Positions 6,665 through 14,139 of a stretch of DNA of 32,838 bases are shown here, piece by piece (within the stretch, counting starts at the first letter, position 1; every line of letters begins with the position of its first letter). A program made the position numbers and the translations under genes. The DNA comes from Bacteroidota bacterium (GTDB taxonomy: Bacteria > Bacteroidota > Bacteroidia > Chitinophagales > Chitinophagaceae). Location: positions 1 to 32,838 of the forward strand of contig JAPLEI010000041.1 in NCBI GenBank assembly GCA_026391195.1. The letters are read 5' to 3'. Under the pieces are notes generated by a model. That model was not told the DNA's origin and did no database searches. It worked only from the letters and a program-made list of their open reading frames with translations.

Positions 6665-7834
6665 ATGGGTACCCCTCAGCGATATATTGCACATTTTGAT
6701 CTCGACTCCTTTTTTGTGAGTGTAGAAGTTTTGCTTAACCCCACGCTGAAAGGCAAACCGGTAATTGTAGGAGGTTCAGCCGAAAGGGGAGTTGTGAGCA
6801 CTTGTAGTTATGAAGCCAGAAAATTTGGCGTAAAGAGTGCCATGCCCATGAAAACAGCCATGCAACGGTGTCCGCAGGCAATAGTGGTACAGGGCGCTTA
6901 TGCTAATTATACGCATTATTCAGCATTGGTTACCGATATTATTGCTAATCGGGCTCCCTTATTCGAGAAAGCCTCCATCGACGAGTTTTATATTGATCTT
7001 ACCGGCATGGATAAGTATGATGACCCTTTTCAATGGACTATCCGGCTGCGGGACGAAATCATTCAAACCACCGGTTTGCCAATTTCCTTTGGCCTTGCCG
7101 GCAATAAAATGGTGGCCAAAATTGCTACCGATATGGCCAAGCCCAATGGGTATATTCAAGTGCCGCCCGGAAAAGAAAAAGAATTTCTGGCACCCTTGCA
7201 GGTAGGCAGAATCTCCGGAGTAGGCGAACATACCCTACAAATATTAGAGTCGATGGGCGTTCATACGATTCAACAATTATCCCAAACACCCCGGTCGTTG
7301 CTGATACACCGATTGGGTAAAATGGGGGAGTCACTTCATGAAAAGGCCCAAGGGATTCATACTTCCCCGGTTCAACCCTTTCATGAAGCCAAGTCGGTTT
7401 CTTCTGAACATACCTTTGAAGAAAATATTACGGATACAGAAGCACTCATTACCGAATTGGTTCGGTTAACAGAAAAAGTAGCGTATTCGTTGCGGCAAGA
7501 TGGACAATTGGCGGGATGCATCGCCGTAAAAATCCGCTATCCCGATTTTGAAACCCGCAGCAGACAAACCGCCATTACCCCCTCCTGCCGAGATGATGAG
7601 TTTATTCCCGCTGCTATTCAGTTGTTACAAGATCTATATGCTACCGGAACCCCCGTTCGGCTTCTAGGGGTTAAACTAAGTGAATTCACCCGTGAGCCCA
7701 GCCAGCCTAGCTTATTTGAAGATGCTGCTAAAAAGCAACACCTCTATCAGGCCATCGATGATGTAAAAAATAAATTCGGAAAAGCGGCCCTTCAAAAAGC
7801 CCGAACTGTGAAGAAAAAAAATAATGATATCTAA
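6665..7834 (+). CDS. dinB: DNA polymerase IV (Y-family translesion polymerase)
   Basis: Error-prone polymerase that copies past damaged bases. In the 389-residue protein the palm motifs are intact: HFDLDSFFVSVE (10-21) with metal ligand D12 and steric-gate position F17, SYEARKFGVKSAMP (48-61), and the catalytic pair D106-E107 in ASIDEFYIDLTG. A thumb with helix-hairpin-helix (GRISGVGEHTLQILESMGV) and a little-finger domain follow. QPSLF at 347-351 matches the beta-clamp-binding consensus QxSLF, but sits about 40 residues from the end, not at the terminus as in E. coli DinB. The gene is third in the rimM-thioesterase cluster with no own promoter visible. I see no LexA-like operator, so SOS control is not supported here. 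Confidence 0.95.
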   Translation: MGTPQRYIAHFDLDSFFVSVEVLLNPTLKGKPVIVGGSAERGVVSTCSYEARKFGVKSAMPMKTAMQRCPQAIVVQGAYANYTHYSALVTDIIANRAPLFEKASIDEFYIDLTGMDKYDDPFQWTIRLRDEIIQTTGLPISFGLAGNKMVAKIATDMAKPNGYIQVPPGKEKEFLAPLQVGRISGVGEHTLQILESMGVHTIQQLSQTPRSLLIHRLGKMGESLHEKAQGIHTSPVQPFHEAKSVSSEHTFEENITDTEALITELVRLTEKVAYSLRQDGQLAGCIAVKIRYPDFETRSRQTAITPSCRDDEFIPAAIQLLQDLYATGTPVRLLGVKLSEFTREPSQPSLFEDAAKKQHLYQAIDDVKNKFGKAALQKARTVKKKNNDI

Positions 7835-7860
7835 TAGTCTACTTATTTAGTAGGATTATG

Positions 7861-7868
7861 TATATTTG
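7861..7868 (+). promoter_or_regulatory. -7 box for the peroxiredoxin gene
   Basis: TATATTTG, a perfect TAnnTTTG box, 19 nt before the ATG at 7888. The predicted leader is about 16 nt. No clear -33 TTG is seen. It begins 26 nt after the dinB stop. Confidence 0.6.
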
Positions 7869-7887
7869 CTTTCTAAACAGTTAGTAT

Positions 7888-8523
7888 ATGAGTTTACGAT
7901 TGGGCGATATAGCCCCTAATTTTTCCGCGAACACTTCCGAAGGAGTAATTGATTTTTACGAGTATCTCGGCGATAGCTGGGGGGTATTATTCTCCCATCC
8001 TGCCGATTACACGCCGGTTTGTACCACCGAATTAGGAAGAACCGCTTCGCTAAAAGATGAGTTTGAAAAGCGCAACGTAAAAGTGCTGGCTTTAAGTGTT
8101 GATAGCCTTGCCAGGCACGAAGGATGGATAAAAGACATCAATGAAACCCAGCACACACAGGTAGCATTTCCCATTATTGCAGATGAAGATAAGTCTATCG
8201 CTCATGCTTATGATATGATTCATCCCAATGCATCCGAAACTACTACAGTTCGGTCGCTGTTTATTATTGGGCCCGATAAGAAAGTAAAATTACAAATCAC
8301 CTACCCGGCTTCAACTGGAAGAAATTTTGTAGAAGTATTGCGTGTAATTGATTCACTTCAGTTAACGGCCAATTACAGCGTAGCTACTCCGGCCGACTGG
8401 AAAGAAGGAGAGGATGTGATTGTAGTTCCAGCGGTTTCTACGGAAGATGCCATTAAAAAATTCCCTAAGGGAGTAAATATTGTTAAGCCCTATTTACGCT
8501 ATACTCCCCAGCCGAATAAATAA
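7888..8523 (+). CDS. 1-Cys peroxiredoxin (Prx6 type)
   Basis: Thiol peroxidase that reduces hydrogen peroxide or organic hydroperoxides in the cytoplasm. The 211 residues contain the peroxidatic motif HPADYTPVCTTELG (37-50) with P38, T42 and catalytic C45. This is the only cysteine in the protein, which with the Prx6-like C-terminal extension (ATPADWKEGEDVIVVP) identifies the 1-Cys Prx6 subfamily; the reductant must therefore come from another molecule. SVDSLARHEGWIKDI and a TVRSLFIIGPD strand are also typical of the family. The gene is an independent unit: own -7 box 19 nt upstream and a strong terminator 26 nt after the stop. Confidence 0.95.
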   Translation: MSLRLGDIAPNFSANTSEGVIDFYEYLGDSWGVLFSHPADYTPVCTTELGRTASLKDEFEKRNVKVLALSVDSLARHEGWIKDINETQHTQVAFPIIADEDKSIAHAYDMIHPNASETTTVRSLFIIGPDKKVKLQITYPASTGRNFVEVLRVIDSLQLTANYSVATPADWKEGEDVIVVPAVSTEDAIKKFPKGVNIVKPYLRYTPQPNK

Positions 8524-8549
8524 TCGTTTTTTGTTTGTACTTGTAAGCG

Positions 8550-8575
8550 GCCCCGATGTCTATCGGGGCTTTTTT
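8550..8575 (+). terminator. rho-independent terminator after the peroxiredoxin gene
   Basis: GCCCCGAT (8550-8557), loop GTCT, ATCGGGGC (8562-8569), then six T. It ends 3 nt before the stop codon of the convergent pseudouridine synthase gene. There is no T-run on the minus-strand side, so it should work mainly for the plus strand. Confidence 0.85.
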
Positions 8576-8578
8576 ATT

Positions 8579-9295
8579 TTATTGAGCGCACCATTTTTCT
8601 AATTGTTGCAGGGTAGCTCTCAAATCTTTGGGGATAGGGGCTTGGATGGTATATTGCTTTTCCTTCCAATTGAAGATAAGTTGCTCGGCATGCAATCCCA
8701 GCCGATTTAATATAGGCCGTTCAGCATCTTCCATTTTAGAAAGCTTGAACTTTTTCTTTAAGGAAGACAGCAGGATGGGTGCTCCATCTCCATACCAAGC
8801 ATCGCATACGATTGGGTGACCTATGTGTTGCATATGAAGCCGAATCTGATGGGTTCTCCCGGTATGTATCCGGTACCTCAACCAACTATATCCTCTAAAG
8901 GAAGCAACTACTTCGTAATCCGTATGGGCAGCTTTGCCTTTTACATGGGTGATCATTCTTCCGGCCTTTCCCGGATGCTCCATCATCGGGGCCAGAATGC
9001 TGTCTTTGGGATTGATTAAATTTCCCATCACCAATCCGAGATAATATTTTTCAATTTCTCTGCCTTCAAAAAGTGCCGACAATGCCTGATGGGCTTCCGG
9101 TGTTTTGGCAAATACAATCACCCCACTGGTTTCTCTGTCTATCCGGTGAACGGTATAGATGGCTCCATATTGCTGTTTCAGGGCATCTTTAAGGGAGGGT
9201 TCTTGGCCCAAACGGTCGGGAATACTTAATAGTCCGGCCGGCTTATCCACCGCTACCCAATCTGGAGTTTCTTCCAGTATATTCCACTTCATCAT
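8579..9295 (-). CDS. RluA-family RNA pseudouridine synthase
   Basis: Converts uridine to pseudouridine in rRNA or tRNA. The 238 residues form a bare catalytic domain of the RluA/RluD family without an N-terminal S4 domain. The active-site motif HRIDRETSGVIVFAKT (50-65) has the catalytic aspartate D53. An early DKPAGLLSIP segment (17-26) and the RIHTGRTHQIRLHMQHIGHPI block are also diagnostic. The target uridine is not deducible; short stand-alone forms include RluA, RluC-like and TruC. The start overlaps the upstream pseudouridine synthase stop by 4 nt (ATGA at 9295-9292), so the two are translationally coupled. A second ATG directly follows the first, so the protein may begin MKWNILEE. Confidence 0.93.
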   Translation of the reverse strand: MMKWNILEETPDWVAVDKPAGLLSIPDRLGQEPSLKDALKQQYGAIYTVHRIDRETSGVIVFAKTPEAHQALSALFEGREIEKYYLGLVMGNLINPKDSILAPMMEHPGKAGRMITHVKGKAAHTDYEVVASFRGYSWLRYRIHTGRTHQIRLHMQHIGHPIVCDAWYGDGAPILLSSLKKKFKLSKMEDAERPILNRLGLHAEQLIFNWKEKQYTIQAPIPKDLRATLQQLEKWCAQ

Positions 9296-10380
9296 TCGGG
9301 TCGTGCATTTTTGGTGGGTGCAGACTTTCTAAGGAAAGCCTGGTTCATGTATTTGAGTAGTCGTACCTCTTTTTCTTGCAGTATCCGCCACTTACCTCTA
9401 TCCACATTCTTCTTGGTTAAATTGGCAAACATCACCCGGTCTAGTCCTTTTACTTCATACCCCAGGTGTTCGAACATTCGGCGTACTATTCTGTTTTTTC
9501 CACTGTGTATTTCTATACCAATGATATTTTTTTGTTTGGCATCCGCATAGCCGGCAGCATCGGCTTTTACCGGACCATCTTCTAGGGTGATTCCGGTTAA
9601 CAGTTGATCCAGATCTTTAGCGGTAACGAGTTTGTCTAAAGTTACCTCGTATATTTTTTTTACCTCAAAAGAGGGATGGGTAAGTTGCTGGGCAAGTTCT
9701 CCATCATTGGTAAGTAAAAGAACGCCGGTTGTATTTCTATCTAACCTGCCTACCGGATACACCCGTTCTTGGGTGGCTGCTTTAACCAGTTCGAGCACTG
9801 TTTTTCTACCTTCCGGGTCGCGGGTAGTAGTAATAAAATCTTTGGGTTTATTCAGCAGAATGTATACCAGATTATGTTTCAGTTGCAGGGGTTTGCCGCC
9901 CATGCTTACTTTTTCTCTACCCGTAACTTTATAGCCCGGTTCATAAACGATGTCTCCATCTACGGTAACCTTACCCTTTTTTATTAATTCGGCAGCCTCT
10001 CTTCGTCCACAAATGCCACAGTGGGCAAGATATTTATTCAGCGGCATCATTTCGCTGCTTGCGGTGGCTGGCATTTCTGCGGCAGCACCTGTTGAACGCT
10101 TGTTTCTCGCTGGTTCTACTGGGCGGGTGGTACCATACGCTACGGGCTTGTTGCGGGGAGGATATTTGCCAGCGGGTGTTCTTCTTTTTTCGGAAGGATC
10201 GTAGGCTTTCTTTTCGGGGATAAGGCCCTGCGCTTTCTCTATTTTCTTTTGGCGGAAAGCATCGCCTTCTGCTTTGGCTGCTGCCTTGTTTTTTTTCTTT
10301 TCCTGCCGGTAGGCTTCTTTAATAGCGCTGCCTTTTTTTTGGTTAGCGAACTTGCTAAAATTATCGGTTCTTTGTTTCAT
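9292..10380 (-). CDS. RsuA/RluB-family rRNA pseudouridine synthase with long basic N-terminus
   Basis: Pseudouridine synthase of the RsuA/RluB/RluF family, acting on ribosomal RNA. The 362-residue protein has an S4 RNA-binding domain (about 112-160: MPLNKYLAHCGICGRREAAE) and a catalytic domain with GRLDRNTTGVLLLTND, catalytic D214. The first 110 residues are low-complexity and strongly basic (runs of Lys, Arg, Ala and Pro), probably disordered and RNA-binding; E. coli RluB instead carries its extension at the C-terminus. Whether the target matches RluB (23S U2605) or RsuA (16S U516) cannot be settled. Own promoter box upstream; it overlaps the RluA-family gene by 4 nt, so two pseudouridine synthases are made from one message. 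Confidence 0.93.
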   Translation of the reverse strand: MKQRTDNFSKFANQKKGSAIKEAYRQEKKKNKAAAKAEGDAFRQKKIEKAQGLIPEKKAYDPSEKRRTPAGKYPPRNKPVAYGTTRPVEPARNKRSTGAAAEMPATASSEMMPLNKYLAHCGICGRREAAELIKKGKVTVDGDIVYEPGYKVTGREKVSMGGKPLQLKHNLVYILLNKPKDFITTTRDPEGRKTVLELVKAATQERVYPVGRLDRNTTGVLLLTNDGELAQQLTHPSFEVKKIYEVTLDKLVTAKDLDQLLTGITLEDGPVKADAAGYADAKQKNIIGIEIHSGKNRIVRRMFEHLGYEVKGLDRVMFANLTKKNVDRGKWRILQEKEVRLLKYMNQAFLRKSAPTKNARPE

Positions 10381-10411
10381 ACGTTGGGTTGCTGTTTTTC
10401 AACAGGAGCTA

Positions 10412-10419
10412 CAAAGGTA
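10412..10419 (-). promoter_or_regulatory. -7 box for the two pseudouridine synthase genes
   Basis: The minus strand reads TACCTTTG, a perfect TAnnTTTG box, 31 nt before the ATG at 10380. It lies in the 73-nt gap after rlmN. No clear -33 element is visible. Confidence 0.55.
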
Positions 10420-10453
10420 CTCTTTATTCGGTTAAAGGGGGGTGATTGGGCAG

Positions 10454-11497
10454 TTAGCCCTTATTGGCCAATTGGCCGCAGGCAGCATCAATATCTTTGC
10501 CTCGGCTCCTTCGCAAGCGCGCATTCACGCCATTTTTTTCGAGCAAGTACATAAAATGTTGAATGCCTTCTTCATCCGGCTTGGTAAATGCGAAGGCATC
10601 AATTGGATTGTATTCGATGATATTGATAAGGTCTGCCGGTACTTGTCGATAAATTTTTATCAGTTCAATCGCATCGGATTCGCCATCATTCAATCCTTTA
10701 AATAAGATGTATTCCAGCGTAATTTCGTTGCCTGTTTTTTGATAAAAATAATTCAGCGCTTCAATCAGTGCCCGGATAGAATTGGTTTCATTGATGGGCA
10801 TAATCTGATTCCGCTTGCTATCATTAGCTGCATGCAGCGACAGGGCCAGTTTAAAACGCACCTGATCATCGCCCAGCTTTTTTATTTGTTTGGCTACACC
10901 GGCAGTAGAAACGGTAATACGTCGAGCACTCATACCTAAGCCATCCGGTGAAGTAATCCGTTCAATGGCTTTCATTACCTCTGAATAGTTCAACAGCGGC
11001 TCCCCCATACCCATAAATACGATGTTGGAGAGTTTTTGACCATAGATACGCTCACTTTCTTGGTTAATCAGTACTACCTGATCGTATATTTCATCAAAAT
11101 TCAGGTTACGTTTTCGGTCCATATACCCGGTAGCACAAAATTTACAGCTAAGGCTGCAGCCTATTTGTGAAGAAACACAGGCAGTCTTTCTTTCGTCGGT
11201 AGGTATTAAAACCCCTTCAATCAGGTGCTGGTCAAAGGTTCTAAAGCGGCTCTTGATGGTTCCATCCGAACTGTTTTGAGTGGCATCTCCCTGTAAAGCG
11301 GGAAGGGAAAAATCGGCTTGAAGCCTTTGCCGAAAGGGTTTACTAAGGTTGGTCATGTCATCAAAACTCCGGGCTTTCTTTTGCCAGAGCCATTCTTGAA
11401 TCTGTTGAACCCGGAACTTCTTCTCCCCTACATTTTCAATGTAGGCCGTAAGGGCTTCGTCAGACAAGTGTCTGATATTGGGTAGGGTAAGTTCCAT
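10454..11497 (-). CDS. rlmN: dual-specificity 23S rRNA/tRNA A2503/A37 C2-methyltransferase RlmN
   Basis: Radical-SAM enzyme that methylates C2 of adenosine 2503 in 23S rRNA and, in the family, A37 of some tRNAs. From the ATG at 11497 it is 347 residues. The Fe-S motif CSLSCKFC gives C114, C118 and C121; the methyl-carrying cysteine near the end is C340 (DIDAACGQL), so the enzyme looks complete. The N-terminal helical RNA-binding part (EKKFRVQQIQEWLW) and GMGEPLLNY are typical. An upstream ATG at 11539 would add 14 residues, but a perfect -7 box (11508-11501) lies inside that stretch and ends exactly 3 nt before the ATG at 11497, so the shorter, apparently leaderless start is favoured. Confidence 0.95.
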   Translation of the reverse strand: MELTLPNIRHLSDEALTAYIENVGEKKFRVQQIQEWLWQKKARSFDDMTNLSKPFRQRLQADFSLPALQGDATQNSSDGTIKSRFRTFDQHLIEGVLIPTDERKTACVSSQIGCSLSCKFCATGYMDRKRNLNFDEIYDQVVLINQESERIYGQKLSNIVFMGMGEPLLNYSEVMKAIERITSPDGLGMSARRITVSTAGVAKQIKKLGDDQVRFKLALSLHAANDSKRNQIMPINETNSIRALIEALNYFYQKTGNEITLEYILFKGLNDGESDAIELIKIYRQVPADLINIIEYNPIDAFAFTKPDEEGIQHFMYLLEKNGVNARLRRSRGKDIDAACGQLANKG

Positions 11498-11500
11498 AAG

Positions 11501-11508
11501 CAAAGATA
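11501..11508 (-). promoter_or_regulatory. -7 box for rlmN, 3 nt from the ATG
   Basis: The minus strand reads TATCTTTG-CTT-ATG. The perfect TAnnTTTG box ends 3 nt before the rlmN ATG, which places the usual start site on the A of the ATG. The -33 region is weak (T-run only). Confidence 0.55.
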
Positions 11509-11593
11509 CGCAACCTGCCGGGAACAGGGGAAAAGGCATTTAGTTACAAATATTTAATCTTGCACTATTCAACTTTTTACAGCCTAGGTTGTT

Positions 11594-11601
11594 TACATTT
11601 G
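11594..11601 (+). promoter_or_regulatory. -7 box for the secreted DUF3471-like gene
   Basis: TACATTTG, a perfect TAnnTTTG box, 16 nt before the ATG at 11618. No matching -33 TTG at the usual distance. Confidence 0.55.
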
Positions 11602-11617
11602 ATAACAAATTTAATTT

Positions 11618-12010
11618 ATGAAAAAGCTGTTATTTCTATTCTTTGCGATTGTTTGCTCACTCACTGCCTTTTCTCAGCAAACACCTGCAGATTCTACCTT
11701 TCAACAATATACCGGAAAGTATAAGTTTCCAGAGGGTAGTGTGGTGGCTGAAGTAACGGTAATGCTTGAAGGGGGTAACTTAACCATGACCTCACCCGTG
11801 GGCACATCCCCATTGGAGAAAAAAGAGGAAGATGTATTTGTGATTACTCAGTTTCAGGGTACTGCCAAATTTAACCGTGATGCCAGCAAAAAGATTATTG
11901 GGATAACCATCAATGCCGGAGGGTATTTATTAGAAGGAACCCGAACCGAAGAAGGTCCTGCATTGGCATCCAACCGGGTAATGGCTTTATCTAAACAGGG
12001 AAGCCGATAA
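11618..12010 (+). CDS. small secreted DUF3471-like protein
   Basis: A 130-residue exported protein of unknown role. The first 19 residues form a clear signal peptide (MKKLLFLFFAIVCSLTAFS, then QQ). The mature part begins with FQQYTGKYKF and runs as alternating beta strands with a late FNRDASKKIIGITINAGGY, which resembles the beta-barrel domain DUF3471 (Pab87 octamerisation domain) often attached to serine hydrolases. Here it stands alone with no enzyme domain, so a binding or structural role in the periplasm is possible but unproven. The gene has its own -7 box and lies between rlmN and hisS, both on the other strand. Its last 24 nt overlap the end of hisS in the opposite orientation. Confidence 0.85.
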   Translation: MKKLLFLFFAIVCSLTAFSQQTPADSTFQQYTGKYKFPEGSVVAEVTVMLEGGNLTMTSPVGTSPLEKKEEDVFVITQFQGTAKFNRDASKKIIGITINAGGYLLEGTRTEEGPALASNRVMALSKQGSR

Positions 12011-13354
12011 CTGCGATAACTGCACGCTTTGTTGTTCACCCGTGCCCAGCTTTTTAATTTTACAAATACCTTGCTGTATCTCCTCACTGCCTATAATGAT
12101 GGCATAGGGGATACTTTTTTTATCGGCATATTTAAATTGCTTATCCAGTTTAATGGCATCGGGGTAAATTTCGCAACGAACCCCTTCATTTCTTAGCGTT
12201 TGCATGGCTGTGTAGGCAGTTCTGGATTCTGCTTCGCCCAGGTTGAGGAAAAGTACCGCAGTGCCGGATTCAACGGCTGCAGGAAATAGGTTCAGTTGTT
12301 CCAATACATCGTAAATTCTATCAACGCCAAAACTGATGCCCACTCCGGGAATACCGGGTACATCAAATAGGCCCGTTAAATCGTCGTATCTGCCTCCGCC
12401 TCCGATGCTTCCCATGGATGCATTCAACGCCTTTACTTCTAGGATGGTTCCTGTATAGTAGTTCAGTCCTCTTGCCAGGGTAAGATTGGTTACCACGCTT
12501 ATGCCTGTTGGCCAGGGAGCAAATGAATGCAAAAAGTTCAGATCCTGCTCTCCTGCTTGCATTAGGGGGTGATGATTGGTAATCTTGCCAAGCAATTGCA
12601 TTTTTTCGGCATGGGTACCCTCAATTTGTAAATATTCGGAAATGAGGTTGATGGCAGTATCCAATATGCCGGCGCTTGCCAGTTCGGCCTGCACTTTTTC
12701 TAATCCAATTTTATCTAACTTATCAATGGCAGTGGTTATAGCGGTAAGGTATTCCGCACCTCCGCAGCAGGTTGCCAGGGCAGCTAAAATAGATCGATGG
12801 TTGATTTGTATCTCTACTTCCAGCCCCAGTCTGCTAAAAACCTGGGCATAAATATGCAGTAATTCGGCCTCATTCAGCAGCGAGCGAGTGCCTACAATAT
12901 CGCAATCGCACTGATAAAATTCTCGGTAGCGCCCTTTTTGCGGCCGGTCGGCCCGCCATACCGGTTGAATTTGATATCGTTTAAAGGGAAGCGTGAGTTG
13001 CGCATGATTCATTGCCACATAACGGGCAAATGGGATGGTTAAATCGTATCGCAGGGCCCGCTCGGTAATGTCTTTGGTAGATTTGCCGGCCAATATTTTC
13101 TGAAATCCTTCGGTAGCTTGTTCCAGCTTGGAGGGGTGGTCGAGCCCGTTATTCAAAATTTTAAAAATCAGCTTATCCCCCTCTTCTCCATATTTGCCCA
13201 ATAAAGTATCCAGGTTCTCCATAGCGGGTGTTTCCAGCGGCTGAAAACCATATAATTCAAAAACGGTTCGGATAGTATCAAAAATATATTGCCTCCGTTG
13301 CACAACGGCAGCATTAAAATCTCGGGTTCCCTGGGGTAATTGAGGTTTACTCAT
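11987..13354 (-). CDS. hisS: histidyl-tRNA synthetase
   Basis: Charges tRNA-His with histidine; class II synthetase, cytoplasmic homodimer. From the ATG at 13354 the protein is 455 residues. It opens with the family start MSKPQLPQGTRDF. Visible motifs include LRYDLTIPFARYVAMN, motif 2 RYREFYQCDCDIVG, the histidine-binding ARGLNYYTGTILE (HisA), GGGRYDDL with FGVDRIYDVL (motif 3), and a C-terminal anticodon-binding domain (ESGTAVLFLNLGEAE onward). A TTG at 13360 would add two residues, but it overlaps a perfect -7 box (13365-13358), so the ATG is chosen; the message from this box would be leaderless. The phosphatase gene ends 26 nt upstream. The 3' end overlaps the convergent secreted-protein gene by 24 nt. 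Confidence 0.96.
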   Translation of the reverse strand: MSKPQLPQGTRDFNAAVVQRRQYIFDTIRTVFELYGFQPLETPAMENLDTLLGKYGEEGDKLIFKILNNGLDHPSKLEQATEGFQKILAGKSTKDITERALRYDLTIPFARYVAMNHAQLTLPFKRYQIQPVWRADRPQKGRYREFYQCDCDIVGTRSLLNEAELLHIYAQVFSRLGLEVEIQINHRSILAALATCCGGAEYLTAITTAIDKLDKIGLEKVQAELASAGILDTAINLISEYLQIEGTHAEKMQLLGKITNHHPLMQAGEQDLNFLHSFAPWPTGISVVTNLTLARGLNYYTGTILEVKALNASMGSIGGGGRYDDLTGLFDVPGIPGVGISFGVDRIYDVLEQLNLFPAAVESGTAVLFLNLGEAESRTAYTAMQTLRNEGVRCEIYPDAIKLDKQFKYADKKSIPYAIIIGSEEIQQGICKIKKLGTGEQQSVQLSQLSASLFR

Positions 13355-13357
13355 TCG

Positions 13358-13365
13358 CAAAAATA
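13358..13365 (-). promoter_or_regulatory. -7 box for hisS, 3 nt from the ATG
   Basis: The minus strand reads TATTTTTG-CGA-ATG. As for rlmN, a perfect TAnnTTTG box ends exactly 3 nt before the start codon. It lies in the short gap after the phosphatase gene. No good -33 is seen. Confidence 0.5.
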
Positions 13366-13380
13366 ATGATTCCTTACTCG

Positions 13381-13848
13381 CTACTCACCCGCCTGCACAT
13401 ATTTATCAATAATTCGCAAACAGGCGTTGTTCAGCAAATCAAATACTTTTTCAAAGTCACCCTGGGTTCCAAAATAGGGATCTGGAACGGGTTTATTCTG
13501 TTCAGGATATAGTGCATGCAACATCCACTTCACTTTGCTTCCATCCCATAATTGTCCGCTGATTCGTTTTACATTCAGGTAATTGTCTCCGTCCATCACA
13601 TATATACGATCAAATTCCAGCATATCTTCCGCAATAAATTGCCTACAGCGCTGTGTACTGATGTCGATACCATTTTCCCGGGCAACTTGTTGCGATTGGA
13701 TATGCGGTGGATCTCCTGCATGATAAAAGGCAGTGCCCGCACTGTCGATTTCCCAGTTCAAGCCTGCTTCCATTGCCCGTTGCCGCATAATGCCTTCTGC
13801 AAGCGGACTGCGGCAGATATTTCCCAAACAAACCATTAATATTTTCAT
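13381..13848 (-). CDS. low-molecular-weight protein tyrosine phosphatase
   Basis: Cytoplasmic phosphatase that removes phosphate from tyrosine residues; in bacteria often tied to control of polysaccharide export or to arsenate reductase-like relatives. From the ATG at 13848 it is 155 residues, the family norm. The N-terminal loop VCLGNICRSP is the CX5R catalytic motif (CLGNICR), and the general-acid loop is PVPDPYFG near residue 120. A TTG at 13872 would add eight residues and is not favoured. The tyrosine kinase partner is not in this window. hisS follows 26 nt after the stop and could be read through from the same promoter. The enzyme looks complete. Confidence 0.93.
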   Translation of the reverse strand: MKILMVCLGNICRSPLAEGIMRQRAMEAGLNWEIDSAGTAFYHAGDPPHIQSQQVARENGIDISTQRCRQFIAEDMLEFDRIYVMDGDNYLNVKRISGQLWDGSKVKWMLHALYPEQNKPVPDPYFGTQGDFEKVFDLLNNACLRIIDKYVQAGE

Positions 13849-14139
13849 GCGCTTAGGTTGCTTATTATGCAATATTCAACAGTATTCACTTCAATTCGGT
13901 ATCCGATGGGTTTCACAAAATTGAAAGTCTACATTTCATGTTACAAAAATAAATCATTTCTTTCCGGATGGCAACAGCGGGTGTGCTTTAATACTAACAT
14001 ATATTAGCCTTTTGGTATTATGGAAAATGAAGCGATATTACATCTGTTAAGAAAAGAAAGATTTTACTTCAAATTGACCTATCAGTTGCGAAGTGGAAAG
14101 AAATATTAATTAAATTGCCGCTCCGGTAAGGAAAAAAGT
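13849..14139. other. divergent intergenic region, phosphatase to envelope operon
   Basis: About 290 nt between divergent genes. It holds the phosphatase promoter candidate (13944-13974) and a 29-codon open frame at 14020-14109 (starts MENEAILHLL, basic C-terminal part) of uncertain status. I find no perfect -7 box for the plus-strand operon; TACATTTC at 13930-13937 is the nearest match. No strong hairpin or repeat is seen. Confidence 0.5.
13944..13974 (-). promoter_or_regulatory. candidate promoter of the phosphatase-hisS unit
   Basis: On the minus strand TTG (13974-13972) is followed after 20 nt by TATTTTTG (13951-13944), a perfect TAnnTTTG. The spacing fits the Bacteroidota promoter. The leader to the ATG at 13848 would be about 90 nt. 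Confidence 0.5.

Noticed and set aside
3437..10398. Exact 14-nt repeat GGGTTGCTGTTTTT near 3437 and 10385
   Set aside because: A few such 14-mers are expected by chance in 33 kb; the flanks differ and neither copy has structure.
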